A stretch of DNA of 64,000 nucleotides from assembly GCA_018001225.1 (NCBI GenBank), contig JAGNIJ010000016.1, forward strand, positions 18,314-82,313. Direction: 5' to 3'. The notes beneath the pieces were generated by a model, which did not search any database, was not told the origin of the DNA, and worked only from the letters and a program-made list of their open reading frames with translations. Made by a program: the position numbers and the translations under genes. Source of the DNA: Kiritimatiellia bacterium. GTDB taxonomy: Bacteria; Verrucomicrobiota; Kiritimatiellia; CAIQIC01; JAGNIJ01. Below, piece by piece: positions 48,429-56,757 of this stretch (position 1 is its first letter; every line of letters starts with the position of its first letter).

Positions 48429-49088
48429 ATGTACACCATCCACGAGCGGCCGGAGCCCGTCTACGGCCTGAAGTACCGGCCCAGCCTCGAGCCCGGGCGC
48501 GACGACCACACGGATTTCTACGCCGAGTTCCACCGCCACGTTCCGCGCGAGTTCTCGCCCGCCAACCAGGCCGTGCTCCGGGAGGCGCTGTTGAGCGTGC
48601 CGCGCCCGCGCTGCATCGTGGAAATCGGGGTCCAGCGCAACCCGCTGCCGGAATCCTCGACGGGAATCCTGCTCCGGCACAAGCCCGCGGACTGCGCGTT
48701 CATCGGCATCGACATCGAGGACAAGAGCCACCTGGCCGATGCCGGCGCGCGCGTGTACACGCTCCAGATGGATTCGGCAGACCGGGCCCGGGCCTACGCC
48801 CTGCTGGACCGGCTGGGCCTGGACAGCATCGACTTCCTCTTCATCGACGGCTGGCACTCCGTGAACCAGTGCCTGGCCGACTGGCGCTACGTGGAACGGC
48901 TTTCGCCGGACGGCGTGGTGGTCATGCACGACACCAACGTCCACCCCGGCCCGGTGGCCGTCTTCGAGGCCATCGACGAGAAGCTGTTCGAAAAAGCCAA
49001 GCACTGCACCGAGGGCCCGGACTGGGGCATCGCGGTCATCCGCCGGCGCGCCGGGTGTCGAACCCCGGCGAGCTTGTCTCGCCGGTGA
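48429..49088 (+). CDS. class I SAM-dependent methyltransferase-like protein
   Basis: A 219-residue protein with a Rossmann core: CIVEIGVQRNP (motif I region), AFIGIDIEDKS, and IDFLFIDGWHSVNQCLADWRYVERLSPDGVVVMHDTN. This is the Methyltransf_24/cephalosporin-hydroxylase-like group, common in surface-glycan and antibiotic loci. Substrate unknown. GGAG precedes the ATG. Confidence 0.75.
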   Translation: MYTIHERPEPVYGLKYRPSLEPGRDDHTDFYAEFHRHVPREFSPANQAVLREALLSVPRPRCIVEIGVQRNPLPESSTGILLRHKPADCAFIGIDIEDKSHLADAGARVYTLQMDSADRARAYALLDRLGLDSIDFLFIDGWHSVNQCLADWRYVERLSPDGVVVMHDTNVHPGPVAVFEAIDEKLFEKAKHCTEGPDWGIAVIRRRAGCRTPASLSRR

Positions 49089-49098
49089 ACAAGGTGCA

Positions 49099-49161
49099 GG
49101 AACGCCTGGCCCGGCGCGGCGTTCCCGTGCCTCCCGCCCCTGCCGGGCAAGCCGGCAGGGG
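49099..49161. terminator. hairpins between convergent genes
   Basis: GGAACGCC/GGCGTTCC lies at 49099-49125. A strong CCCCTGCCGG/CCGGCAGGGG stem with a 5-base loop lies at 49137-49161. Both sit in the 86-base gap between convergent stops. There is no long T-run; probably a bidirectional terminator. Confidence 0.45.
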
Positions 49162-49174
49162 GCGATCTCTCCCG

Positions 49175-50629
49175 TCAGGGCCGGGCCGCGGCCGCGGCCC
49201 GGCGCGCGGCGTAGCGCTCCATGGCCGGGCTCAACACGCGCAGGAGGCCCCAGGCCACCAGGCAGGCGACGAGCGCGCTGACGAAACCGACCTTGAGCCA
49301 TTGCAGGAAGCGGATGCGGACGTGGCTGTGCTTCTCCAGCAGGCCCAGCGCGACGATGTTCGCCGTGCTGCCGATCATGGTGATGTTGCCGCCGAAGCAC
49401 GCGCCGAAAAGCAGGGCCCACCACAGCGGCATGGCGAACATACTTTCCGAGAGGCCCCGGATCACGGGCGAGAAGGCCGCCACGAAGACCACGTTGTCCA
49501 CGAAGGCCGAGCCCACGGCCGTCGTGGCCAGGATCACCGGGATCAGCCCCGCCGGCTCGTGCCCGAAGCGCGCGGTGAACGCGTCCGCCATGCGCGCGGT
49601 GAGCCCGACGTGCTCGAGGGTGCCGGCCACCGCGAAGAGCAGCATGAAGAACATCAGCGTCCACCAGTCGATCTCGCGCTCCACGTAGTGGCGCGCGCGG
49701 GCCGGGCGGGCGATCATGGTGATCCCGGCGCAGATGAGCGGGGCGATCAGCAGTACGCTGTTCTTGTCCAGCTTCAGGACGTGCTCGATCTGGTGGTGCA
49801 GGGCAATCAGCGTGAAGGTCCCGATCAGCAGGGCCAGGCTCCGCTTGTAGGGCACCTCCAGGCGGGGCGCGAGGCTCAAGTTCCGCTCCATCCGCTCCGC
49901 GAGCCGGCGGTCGAACTCGCGCAGGTCGGCGCGGTACCAGAGCAGGGTCACCACCACGGTGGCCGCGAGGGCCAGCAGCATGATGGGGAAGGCCCAGACC
50001 ATGAAGTCCGTGAAGGTCAGGCCGGCCTGCGTGCCGATGTAGATGCCCACGGGGTTGCCCATCATCGTGCCCGCGCTGCCGACGTTGGTGCAGAGAACGC
50101 AAATGATCAGGTACGGGGCGGGGTTGAGCTTGAGCCGGTCGCAGACCTGGAAGATCAGCACGCTGATGAAGATCATCGAGGTCACCTCGTCCACGAGGCA
50201 GGCGAGCAGCGCGCTGGCCACGGCGGTGACGGCGATGAACCGGCGGCCGGTCATGCCCGGCATGGAGATGATCGCCTGCACGACCCACGTGAAGAACCCG
50301 AGGTCCCGCAGGGCGCCGACGACGATCATCATGCCGGCGAGGAACAGGATCACGGGCAGCGAGGTGGACTCGACGAAGGTCGGGATGTCGAACGAACGGG
50401 TCAGGATCAGGACGGACACGCCGAGGAAGGCGATGGAGAGGCGCAGGTGCCAGAACAGCAGCGTCCCGAGGATCGTCGCCAGGAAGACGCTCCCCGCGAT
50501 GCACTGGTGGAGTTCCAGCCCCGCCCAGCGGCCCAGCAGGCCGGCGCCGGCGCTGATCCCCACCAGCAGCGCGAGCCGTCGCGCCAGGGCGGCGGATCCC
50601 AGTACGACCTGTCCTTCCTCGGCATGCAT
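49175..50629 (-). CDS. SLC13/ArsB-superfamily ion transporter
   Basis: A 484-residue protein with about 12 membrane helices. The ion-transporter-superfamily marks are VDEVTSMIFISVLIFQ and GSAGTMMGNPVGIYIG in the first half and VGSAFVDNVVFVAAFSPVI and GGNITMIGSTANIVALG in the second, that is, two inverted halves. The substrate (anion, arsenite or Na/H) cannot be told. A TTG at 50653 overlaps the upstream stop (TTGA) and is an alternative start. It lies directly downstream of the EIIA-CBS gene, so the two are a unit. Confidence 0.85.
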   Translation of the reverse strand: MHAEEGQVVLGSAALARRLALLVGISAGAGLLGRWAGLELHQCIAGSVFLATILGTLLFWHLRLSIAFLGVSVLILTRSFDIPTFVESTSLPVILFLAGMMIVVGALRDLGFFTWVVQAIISMPGMTGRRFIAVTAVASALLACLVDEVTSMIFISVLIFQVCDRLKLNPAPYLIICVLCTNVGSAGTMMGNPVGIYIGTQAGLTFTDFMVWAFPIMLLALAATVVVTLLWYRADLREFDRRLAERMERNLSLAPRLEVPYKRSLALLIGTFTLIALHHQIEHVLKLDKNSVLLIAPLICAGITMIARPARARHYVEREIDWWTLMFFMLLFAVAGTLEHVGLTARMADAFTARFGHEPAGLIPVILATTAVGSAFVDNVVFVAAFSPVIRGLSESMFAMPLWWALLFGACFGGNITMIGSTANIVALGLLEKHSHVRIRFLQWLKVGFVSALVACLVAWGLLRVLSPAMERYAARRAAAAARP

Positions 50630-50649
50630 TTTACACGGACCCGCGCGGC

Positions 50650-51576
50650 TCAAGCCCAGAACAGCTTCGCGATGAATCCCGACAGCGTCACCACCCCGAC
50701 CAGTTTACGGCCCTCAAGCACCAGGATCTGGCGGACGCCTTCCGCCAGGAAGATGCGGGCCAGTTGAATCGCGGGTACGTCCGGGGCCACGGAGGCGTAG
50801 CTCTCCCGCATGAAATCGGCCAGCCGCGTTTCCTGCTCCTTGCGCAGCAGGTCGGTGAACGGTTCGAACTGGAGGATCGGGGTCAGGTCTTCCACCCAGC
50901 GCACGTGCTCCGGCATGCTCAACCCCAGCACGTCCTCCAGCGACACCACGCCGCGCACGTCGCCCTGCTCGTCCACCACGGGGATATCGTACAGGCGGTG
51001 CAGGCAGAACAGGTCGAGCGCCCGGCCCAGGTGGTCGCTCTCCAGGAGCGTCACGGGCTGCGGGTTCATCACGTGCAACGCACTCAAGAACGGGGGGAAA
51101 TGCGCGCCGCCGCCCGCCAATAGCCCGCACAACTCCGCAGGCGTCGAGCAGCCGGCGAGGATCCGGACCTCCTTGATCGCGGACAGCGTCCGGGTCAGCG
51201 CCGCGAGGAACTGGAGATAGGCCCCGGGCTCGGTCTTCGGGGTCAGGATCAGGAAGACGGCCCGGACGGGGCCGTTCTCCGGCGACAGGAAATCCACGCC
51301 CTGGGCGGACAGCCCCACGGCCAGCTTCAGGTGATCCAGGGTATCCATCCGGGCGTGGGGCAGCGCGACTCCGGGATGGATGACCGTGGAGGCGGCCTTC
51401 TCGCGGATCAGGATCTCGGCGAGCGCCTCGTCGCGGTCGAATCCGCCCTCGTTGCGGTGCAGATGATCGAGCAATTCGGCGAGGGCTTCGTCCCGCGTCC
51501 GGGCCTCCAGGTTGCAGAGAATGTTCTTTTCATGGAGAAAATCACTGATGCGGAGCGCGGCAGGCTTCGGGCTCAT
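50650..51576 (-). CDS. PTS EIIA-type domain fused to a CBS pair
   Basis: A 308-residue protein. Residues 10-150 are a fructose/mannitol-type EIIA domain with the phospho-His block VALPHARMD. About 170-305 are two CBS motifs (DIPVVDEQGDVRGVVSLEDVL and QILVLEGRKLVGVVTLSGFIAKLF). No sugar permease is present. The fusion and its position before the ion transporter suggest it gates or controls that transporter in response to phosphorylation state and nucleotide binding. Confidence 0.85.
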   Translation of the reverse strand: MSPKPAALRISDFLHEKNILCNLEARTRDEALAELLDHLHRNEGGFDRDEALAEILIREKAASTVIHPGVALPHARMDTLDHLKLAVGLSAQGVDFLSPENGPVRAVFLILTPKTEPGAYLQFLAALTRTLSAIKEVRILAGCSTPAELCGLLAGGGAHFPPFLSALHVMNPQPVTLLESDHLGRALDLFCLHRLYDIPVVDEQGDVRGVVSLEDVLGLSMPEHVRWVEDLTPILQFEPFTDLLRKEQETRLADFMRESYASVAPDVPAIQLARIFLAEGVRQILVLEGRKLVGVVTLSGFIAKLFWA

Positions 51577-51709
51577 GGCTCGACGCTAACATGCGGATCG
51601 CTCGCCGGCAAAGCGAAAAGCCGGGCTCGCGCGCAAGAAACGCTGGACAGCCCGCCCTGTCATGAGCGTAGATGAGCGGGAGAGTCACCACACCGGCATA
51701 GGAGGAGCC

Positions 51710-54241
51710 ATGGCAAGGCAGATACGAGGCGCGCTGGGCGGTCTGGCGCTCCTGGCCTGGACGGCGGGGGCGGGAACGGTTGGCGTACCGTTCCTGGTCA
51801 ATCCCGGGCTCGTCGTGGGCGGCCAGCCGAATGACCAGTGGGATCACCAGGCCGCCTCGGACAGCAACCTGTGGCTGGCGGTATGGGCCGACAGTTGGAC
51901 GGCCGAGATCGCCGGCATGCGGCTGGACGCGCAGGGCCGGCCGCTGGACCCCGTCGCCCTGCCGATCGCGCCCAACGGCGTGGGCTACGCCGCCACGGAG
52001 CGGCGGTACCCGACGGTCGCCTGGTTCCAGGACGCCTTCTGGGTGGTCTGGCAGGAATACCGCGGCAGCGGCTTGCGCGAAGGCTATGGAAGGCGCGTGG
52101 CCCCCGACGGGACCTTTGTCGACGTGGCGCCGTTTCGCACCGAGACCTCATCTTCGTCGGCCTATCGCTCCGCCGTCTGCGCCGGGGGTACGAACCTCTT
52201 GATGACCTGGAGCACCTACAGCAGCGGGTATCGCCTGTGGGCCCAACCCTATTCGCCGGAGGGGGAAGCCACGGGCATGGCCACTCAACTCCTGTCGGGA
52301 CTGTCCGGCTACGTTCAACCCGGCATGGCGTTCGGCGACTTCAGCTCCGGACCAAAGAGCTTTTTGCTCACCTTCTCGCTAAATTCCGACATTCGGGGCG
52401 TACGCGTGTCGGAAGGCGGCATCCCCCTGGATGTTGTGCCGCTGGCCCTATGCACCAATGCCGGCACGCAATCGGGTCCCTGTCCGGCGTTCGGGCAAGG
52501 GCCCGGCGGGACGCAGGGTTGGTGGGTGGCGTGGACCGATGCGCGCGGCGGCGTGGACGATATCTATGGCACGTTCGTCGCGCAGGACGGCACGGTCAGC
52601 CATTCCTCCACCGGCATGGCGCTGATTGCGGGAGACGACGACCAGTTCAATCCCTCGCTGTGCGGGGATGGCAGCCGCTACTTGCTCTGTTGGGATGACG
52701 CCCGCGCCCCCTCGGCCGTGCGCGCAAGCGTGATGGATACGGACGGGGTCTTCGCCGACACGAACGGCACGCTGGTTTCCACCAACGAGCAGTACACCCC
52801 GCTGGTGTGCGCGCGAACGAACGGCCATTTCCTGGCGGTGCACGGCTACGAGTCCGTGTTTGTCGAAACCCTCGATGCGCAGGGCTCGGTCCTGACCGTC
52901 GGCACGCAACGGCTCGTTTCCATCGCGGGCGCGGCGGAACAGTACAACAGCGGCGGGTGCGACGGGACGAATTACTGGGTGGCCTTCGAGTACCACCCGG
53001 CGGAAACGGAACGACAGGGCGACGTCGCCCTCCAGCGCCTGGCGGCGGACGGCACGCCGGGCTTCGCGGCGCCCGTCCTGGTCTGCACCAACGCCGCGGA
53101 CCAGTGGGCGCCCGCCGCGGCCGTCGGCCGCGACACCGTCTACGCGGTCTGGAACGACGAGCGCCACACGCGCGACCAGGTGTGGGGGCAGCGCCTCGAT
53201 CACGGCGGCCAGCCGCTGGGCACCAACGTGCAGATCGGCACCAGCACGCTCTACGCCTACTTCTGCGACATCGCCTCCGACGGCACCAACTTCTTCGCGG
53301 TCTGGGACGATTCGGGCGGCGACCGCATGCAGGGCCGATTCCTGAACGCCGACGGTTCCATGGGGAGCGTCATCACGGTGTTCGACTCCGAGATCTCCGA
53401 TCCCTTCGTGACCTTCGGCGGCGGCGTCTACCTCGCGTTGTGGATGGATTACAACAACGACTACGTCGGGTTCCGCCGCTACCGGCCCGACGGGACGCCC
53501 GTGGATGCGAGCAACTCCAACCTGTATTCGTCATCCTCCGGGTGCTGGGATCCGCGCGCCGCGTACAACCCGGAGAACAACCGCTTCCTGGTCACCTGGC
53601 GCGACCAGGCCACCTACCAGGTTCTCGGCCGGACGCTGGAGGCCTCGACGGCGGCCTTCGGGAACGTGGTCACCGTCCTGGTCATCAACGCCTGGGCTTC
53701 CTCCGAGAACTGCGCGGTGGCGCACGACGGCACCGACTGGCTGTGCCTGCTCCGGGACACCCGGGGCGGCCCCAACGGCCTCCACGGCGTGCGCGTCGCC
53801 GCGGACGCCACGGTGCTCGACGCGACGCCCTTTCCCGTCCTGGGCGGCGCCGCGTTCGGGGCCCTGGTCCCGCCGGCGGCGCCCTGCACCAACGTCCTGG
53901 TCCTGGGCTCGCGGAAGGTGTACGACCTGCCCGCCGCGGACTATGGCACCCGTAAGTGCCTCGGCGTCTTCTGGCAACCCGGAGCGCAGCCGGCGACCGG
54001 GCAGGATCTCGAGGCCGAAGCCCTGAGGGTCGGTCCGCACGGGAGCCGGACCCTCTACCTCCGGCATTCGGCGCCGGGAAGCACGGGCTACGACGTGGAA
54101 GCCTGCGCCGATCTGGCCGCGCCGGACTGGAGGGCCATCACCAACGGCGCCTTCCTCGACTCGGGCGCCGGCGTGTCGGCCCACTGGATCGGCCCGGCCG
54201 GCCCGGAATCCCGGCAGGCCTACCGCGTGACCGTGCCGTAA
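51710..54241 (+). CDS. secreted protein with propeller-like repeats
   Basis: An 843-residue protein. The ATG at 51710 follows GGAGGAG and opens a signal peptide ending near AGAGTV. The body has irregular repeats of ~60 residues with Trp and Asp-rich strands (VYAVWNDERHTRDQVWGQRLD, FFAVWDDSGGDRMQGRFLN, WWVAWTDARGGVDDIYGTFV), a beta-propeller pattern. The C-terminal ~70 residues (YDVEACADLAAPDWRAITNG...YRVTVP) form the module shared with other exported proteins here. Probably extracellular; function unknown. Confidence 0.75.
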   Translation: MARQIRGALGGLALLAWTAGAGTVGVPFLVNPGLVVGGQPNDQWDHQAASDSNLWLAVWADSWTAEIAGMRLDAQGRPLDPVALPIAPNGVGYAATERRYPTVAWFQDAFWVVWQEYRGSGLREGYGRRVAPDGTFVDVAPFRTETSSSSAYRSAVCAGGTNLLMTWSTYSSGYRLWAQPYSPEGEATGMATQLLSGLSGYVQPGMAFGDFSSGPKSFLLTFSLNSDIRGVRVSEGGIPLDVVPLALCTNAGTQSGPCPAFGQGPGGTQGWWVAWTDARGGVDDIYGTFVAQDGTVSHSSTGMALIAGDDDQFNPSLCGDGSRYLLCWDDARAPSAVRASVMDTDGVFADTNGTLVSTNEQYTPLVCARTNGHFLAVHGYESVFVETLDAQGSVLTVGTQRLVSIAGAAEQYNSGGCDGTNYWVAFEYHPAETERQGDVALQRLAADGTPGFAAPVLVCTNAADQWAPAAAVGRDTVYAVWNDERHTRDQVWGQRLDHGGQPLGTNVQIGTSTLYAYFCDIASDGTNFFAVWDDSGGDRMQGRFLNADGSMGSVITVFDSEISDPFVTFGGGVYLALWMDYNNDYVGFRRYRPDGTPVDASNSNLYSSSSGCWDPRAAYNPENNRFLVTWRDQATYQVLGRTLEASTAAFGNVVTVLVINAWASSENCAVAHDGTDWLCLLRDTRGGPNGLHGVRVAADATVLDATPFPVLGGAAFGALVPPAAPCTNVLVLGSRKVYDLPAADYGTRKCLGVFWQPGAQPATGQDLEAEALRVGPHGSRTLYLRHSAPGSTGYDVEACADLAAPDWRAITNGAFLDSGAGVSAHWIGPAGPESRQAYRVTVP

Positions 54242-54253
54242 ACGGCGCGCCGC

Positions 54254-56659
54254 TCACGGGCCGCGGGTGACGCCCATGCGGAGGTAGGGCAGGATGTCCT
54301 CGCGCAGGGTGTGGCTCAAATCGAAGAGCATGAAGCCGGGCGCGCCCAGCCGGCGAGCGGCGACGATCTGCTCGATGGCCTGGTCGGCGGCGAGCTGGCA
54401 CTCGTCCGCCGTCACGCCGAGCCCGGGCAGGACACGGCCTTTCGCGCCGGGCAGCGCGAGATGCTTCTGCGTCCGCGCCGCGAAGTCGGCGGCGTCGCTC
54501 GTGTACGTCATCGGGCACACGAAGTCCACGAGGCCCTCCTGGAGCCACGCGCCCCAGTCCTGCCCCACGCTCGCGACGCTCTCCGGATACGAGCTGAACA
54601 CGGCGGCGGACACCTTGAGGCCCGGCCGTACGGCCCGCACCTCGCGGGACACGGCGCGGACGAACGCCGTGATCCGGCCGGCGCGCCAGCGCTGGTACTC
54701 GGCGGCCAGCGGCCCGCCCGGCGCCGCGGCGCGCGGCCAGTCGTCCACGCGCCGCCCACGGTCCTTCTCGAACTCGCGGCGCGAGACGGGCGAGAAGCAG
54801 GAGTTCCCGTTGGGATACCGGATGTAGTCGAGGTGGATGCCGTCCACCGGATAGCGCGCCACGAGATCGCGGAGGGCGGCCAGGGCCAGGTCCGCGTTGC
54901 GCGGGTCGGCGGGATTGAGCCACGGGATCGTCGCCCCGGCCGCGGTCACCTGGAGGCGGCCCTCCTTTTTCATGCGAAGCCGGAAATCCTCGGGCGCGTT
55001 CTGGAGGCTCCAGCAGACCATCCACACGTGGACCTCCAGGCCGTTGCGATGGGCGGCCTCCACGCAAGCCTTCGCCTGGTCGCCCAGCTTGCGCGAGGAA
55101 TAGGACTCGGGCAGAACGCGGGAGGGATAATGGGCCAGGCCGCCCCAGAGGAGGTTCGGGAACACGGCGGTCAGGCCCGCGCCGGCGAGCAGGCGGCAGG
55201 TGCGGTTCCAGTCGCCGGGATACCACCCCACGCCCTCGTGCTCCCAGACGCCGCGGAACTCTCCGGCGCGCGGCGACTGGACCCGCGCATACGCCTCGGT
55301 CAGGACCTGCCGGAGGGTGCGGCCGGCCTCCACCGCCTCGAGAAAACGCCCCTCGTCGTAGAGCGCCCTCATCTTCTGGTGCAGCGCCACGGCACGCTCC
55401 AGCAACTTGCCGACCGCCCCGTCCCCGGCAGCCGCCCGCCCGATGCCCTCGAGGGCCGCCGCCAGCGAAGGGAACGAATCCACCTGCCCGGCCGTGTTCA
55501 GCCGGTGCCGCGCCGCCGCCTGCCACAGGGCGGGGTCGAGCCGGCCCAGCAGGCCCAGCAGCATCTCCTGCTTGTTGCGCACGTCGTCGTTCTGGAGGAT
55601 ATGTGTCATCCAAAGTCCCTGCGGCGAGGCGACCCAGGCCGGGTCGCGCGTGCGGCGGCCCGCGGCATCCTCCCACCAGGCGATGACCTTCGCGTCCCGC
55701 GCGGCGGGATGCGCGGGCATGATGTTGAACGACTCCTGGAACACGCGCGCGGGCAGGTAGCGGGCGGACGAATCGACGAAGGTCATCGAGCTCCACCGGC
55801 CGGGCACGTCCGTGCGCGCGTACCGCCCGAGCTTCATCCCCATCAGGGCGGCCAACCTCGGCTCGGCGCCGTAGAAGACCACCAGTTTGCCTCCGGTCTC
55901 GAGGAAGGCCTTCAGCGCGGCCAGCATTCTCGAGGACGGGTGGGCGTTGTACGGCAGCACCGCGACCCGCGCGCCGCGGAGCCGGCCGGCCTCGACGTCA
56001 TCGTCGGAAATCAAGCCGTGCGGGAGGCCGAGGTCGTCCAGCCAGCCGCCGAGGCGGCGCGTGAGCTTCTCGGCCACCGCCCGCTCGTCCGCGTCGCGGG
56101 CCGACGTGGTCGCCCGCACGAGCAGCAACGCGTCCTCGCGGGCCACGAGCGCGTGCAGCGTCAGCGACGCCCCCACGGGGGCGCCGCGCCACGGCGAGAC
56201 GCGGATCGCCTCGATCTTGTGCCAGCCCGCCGGGCGGCCTTCGGCGGAGGCCTGCTCCTTGATCAGGCTGATGGACTGCCGGCCCGCCCGGCGGAGCGGC
56301 TGGCCCCAGACGTACCAGCCCTCGCCGCTCTTGAAGTAGATCGTCAGCGAGCGCAGGGCCTCGGGGCGGTCGCAGGTCAGGTCCAGTTCCAGGCTCGTGT
56401 AGCGCTCGAGGTTGAGCGTCACGGCGCGGTCCCAGTACACGCGGTCGATCTCGCCGTCGAAGGGACAGGGAAACGTCACGCCGCCGGGCACGGCCTGCAC
56501 GGGCGGCGAAATGTCCTTGGGCAACCAGGCCTTGCGCGCCTCGGCGGGATCGGCGTAGGCAAAATTTTCCAGCAGCACGGAGCCGGCCCGGGCCGGCGGC
56601 GCGCACGACACCAGCGCCAGGAGGACCAGGCACCCGACTTGTGAATACGCGCTTCGCAT
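54254..56659 (-). CDS. GHL10-type glycoside-hydrolase-like lipoprotein
   Basis: An 801-residue protein with a signal ending in LALVSC, a plausible lipobox. Residues of about 25-450 include a ThuA/Rossmann-like segment (VAVLPYNAHPSSRMLAALKAFLETGGKLVVFYG). About 465-790 are the glycosyl-hydrolase-like family 10 barrel: RGVWEHEGVGWYPGD, ANRNGLEVHVWMVCW-like AHRNGLEVHVWMVCW, YPVDGIHLDYIRYPNG and LVDFVCPMTYTSD. Such proteins act on polysaccharides; specificity unknown. Convergent with the gene at 51710 and divergent from the esterase at 56758. Confidence 0.85.
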   Translation of the reverse strand: MRSAYSQVGCLVLLALVSCAPPARAGSVLLENFAYADPAEARKAWLPKDISPPVQAVPGGVTFPCPFDGEIDRVYWDRAVTLNLERYTSLELDLTCDRPEALRSLTIYFKSGEGWYVWGQPLRRAGRQSISLIKEQASAEGRPAGWHKIEAIRVSPWRGAPVGASLTLHALVAREDALLLVRATTSARDADERAVAEKLTRRLGGWLDDLGLPHGLISDDDVEAGRLRGARVAVLPYNAHPSSRMLAALKAFLETGGKLVVFYGAEPRLAALMGMKLGRYARTDVPGRWSSMTFVDSSARYLPARVFQESFNIMPAHPAARDAKVIAWWEDAAGRRTRDPAWVASPQGLWMTHILQNDDVRNKQEMLLGLLGRLDPALWQAAARHRLNTAGQVDSFPSLAAALEGIGRAAAGDGAVGKLLERAVALHQKMRALYDEGRFLEAVEAGRTLRQVLTEAYARVQSPRAGEFRGVWEHEGVGWYPGDWNRTCRLLAGAGLTAVFPNLLWGGLAHYPSRVLPESYSSRKLGDQAKACVEAAHRNGLEVHVWMVCWSLQNAPEDFRLRMKKEGRLQVTAAGATIPWLNPADPRNADLALAALRDLVARYPVDGIHLDYIRYPNGNSCFSPVSRREFEKDRGRRVDDWPRAAAPGGPLAAEYQRWRAGRITAFVRAVSREVRAVRPGLKVSAAVFSSYPESVASVGQDWGAWLQEGLVDFVCPMTYTSDAADFAARTQKHLALPGAKGRVLPGLGVTADECQLAADQAIEQIVAARRLGAPGFMLFDLSHTLREDILPYLRMGVTRGP

Positions 56660-56757
56660 GTGCGGGGCAGTGTACCGGCCCGCGCAAGCGGGTCAACCAG
56701 GAAAGGCCACGCCGGGTTTGAGATCGGGGCCGGTGTCGTGTATGAATACAAAAACCC

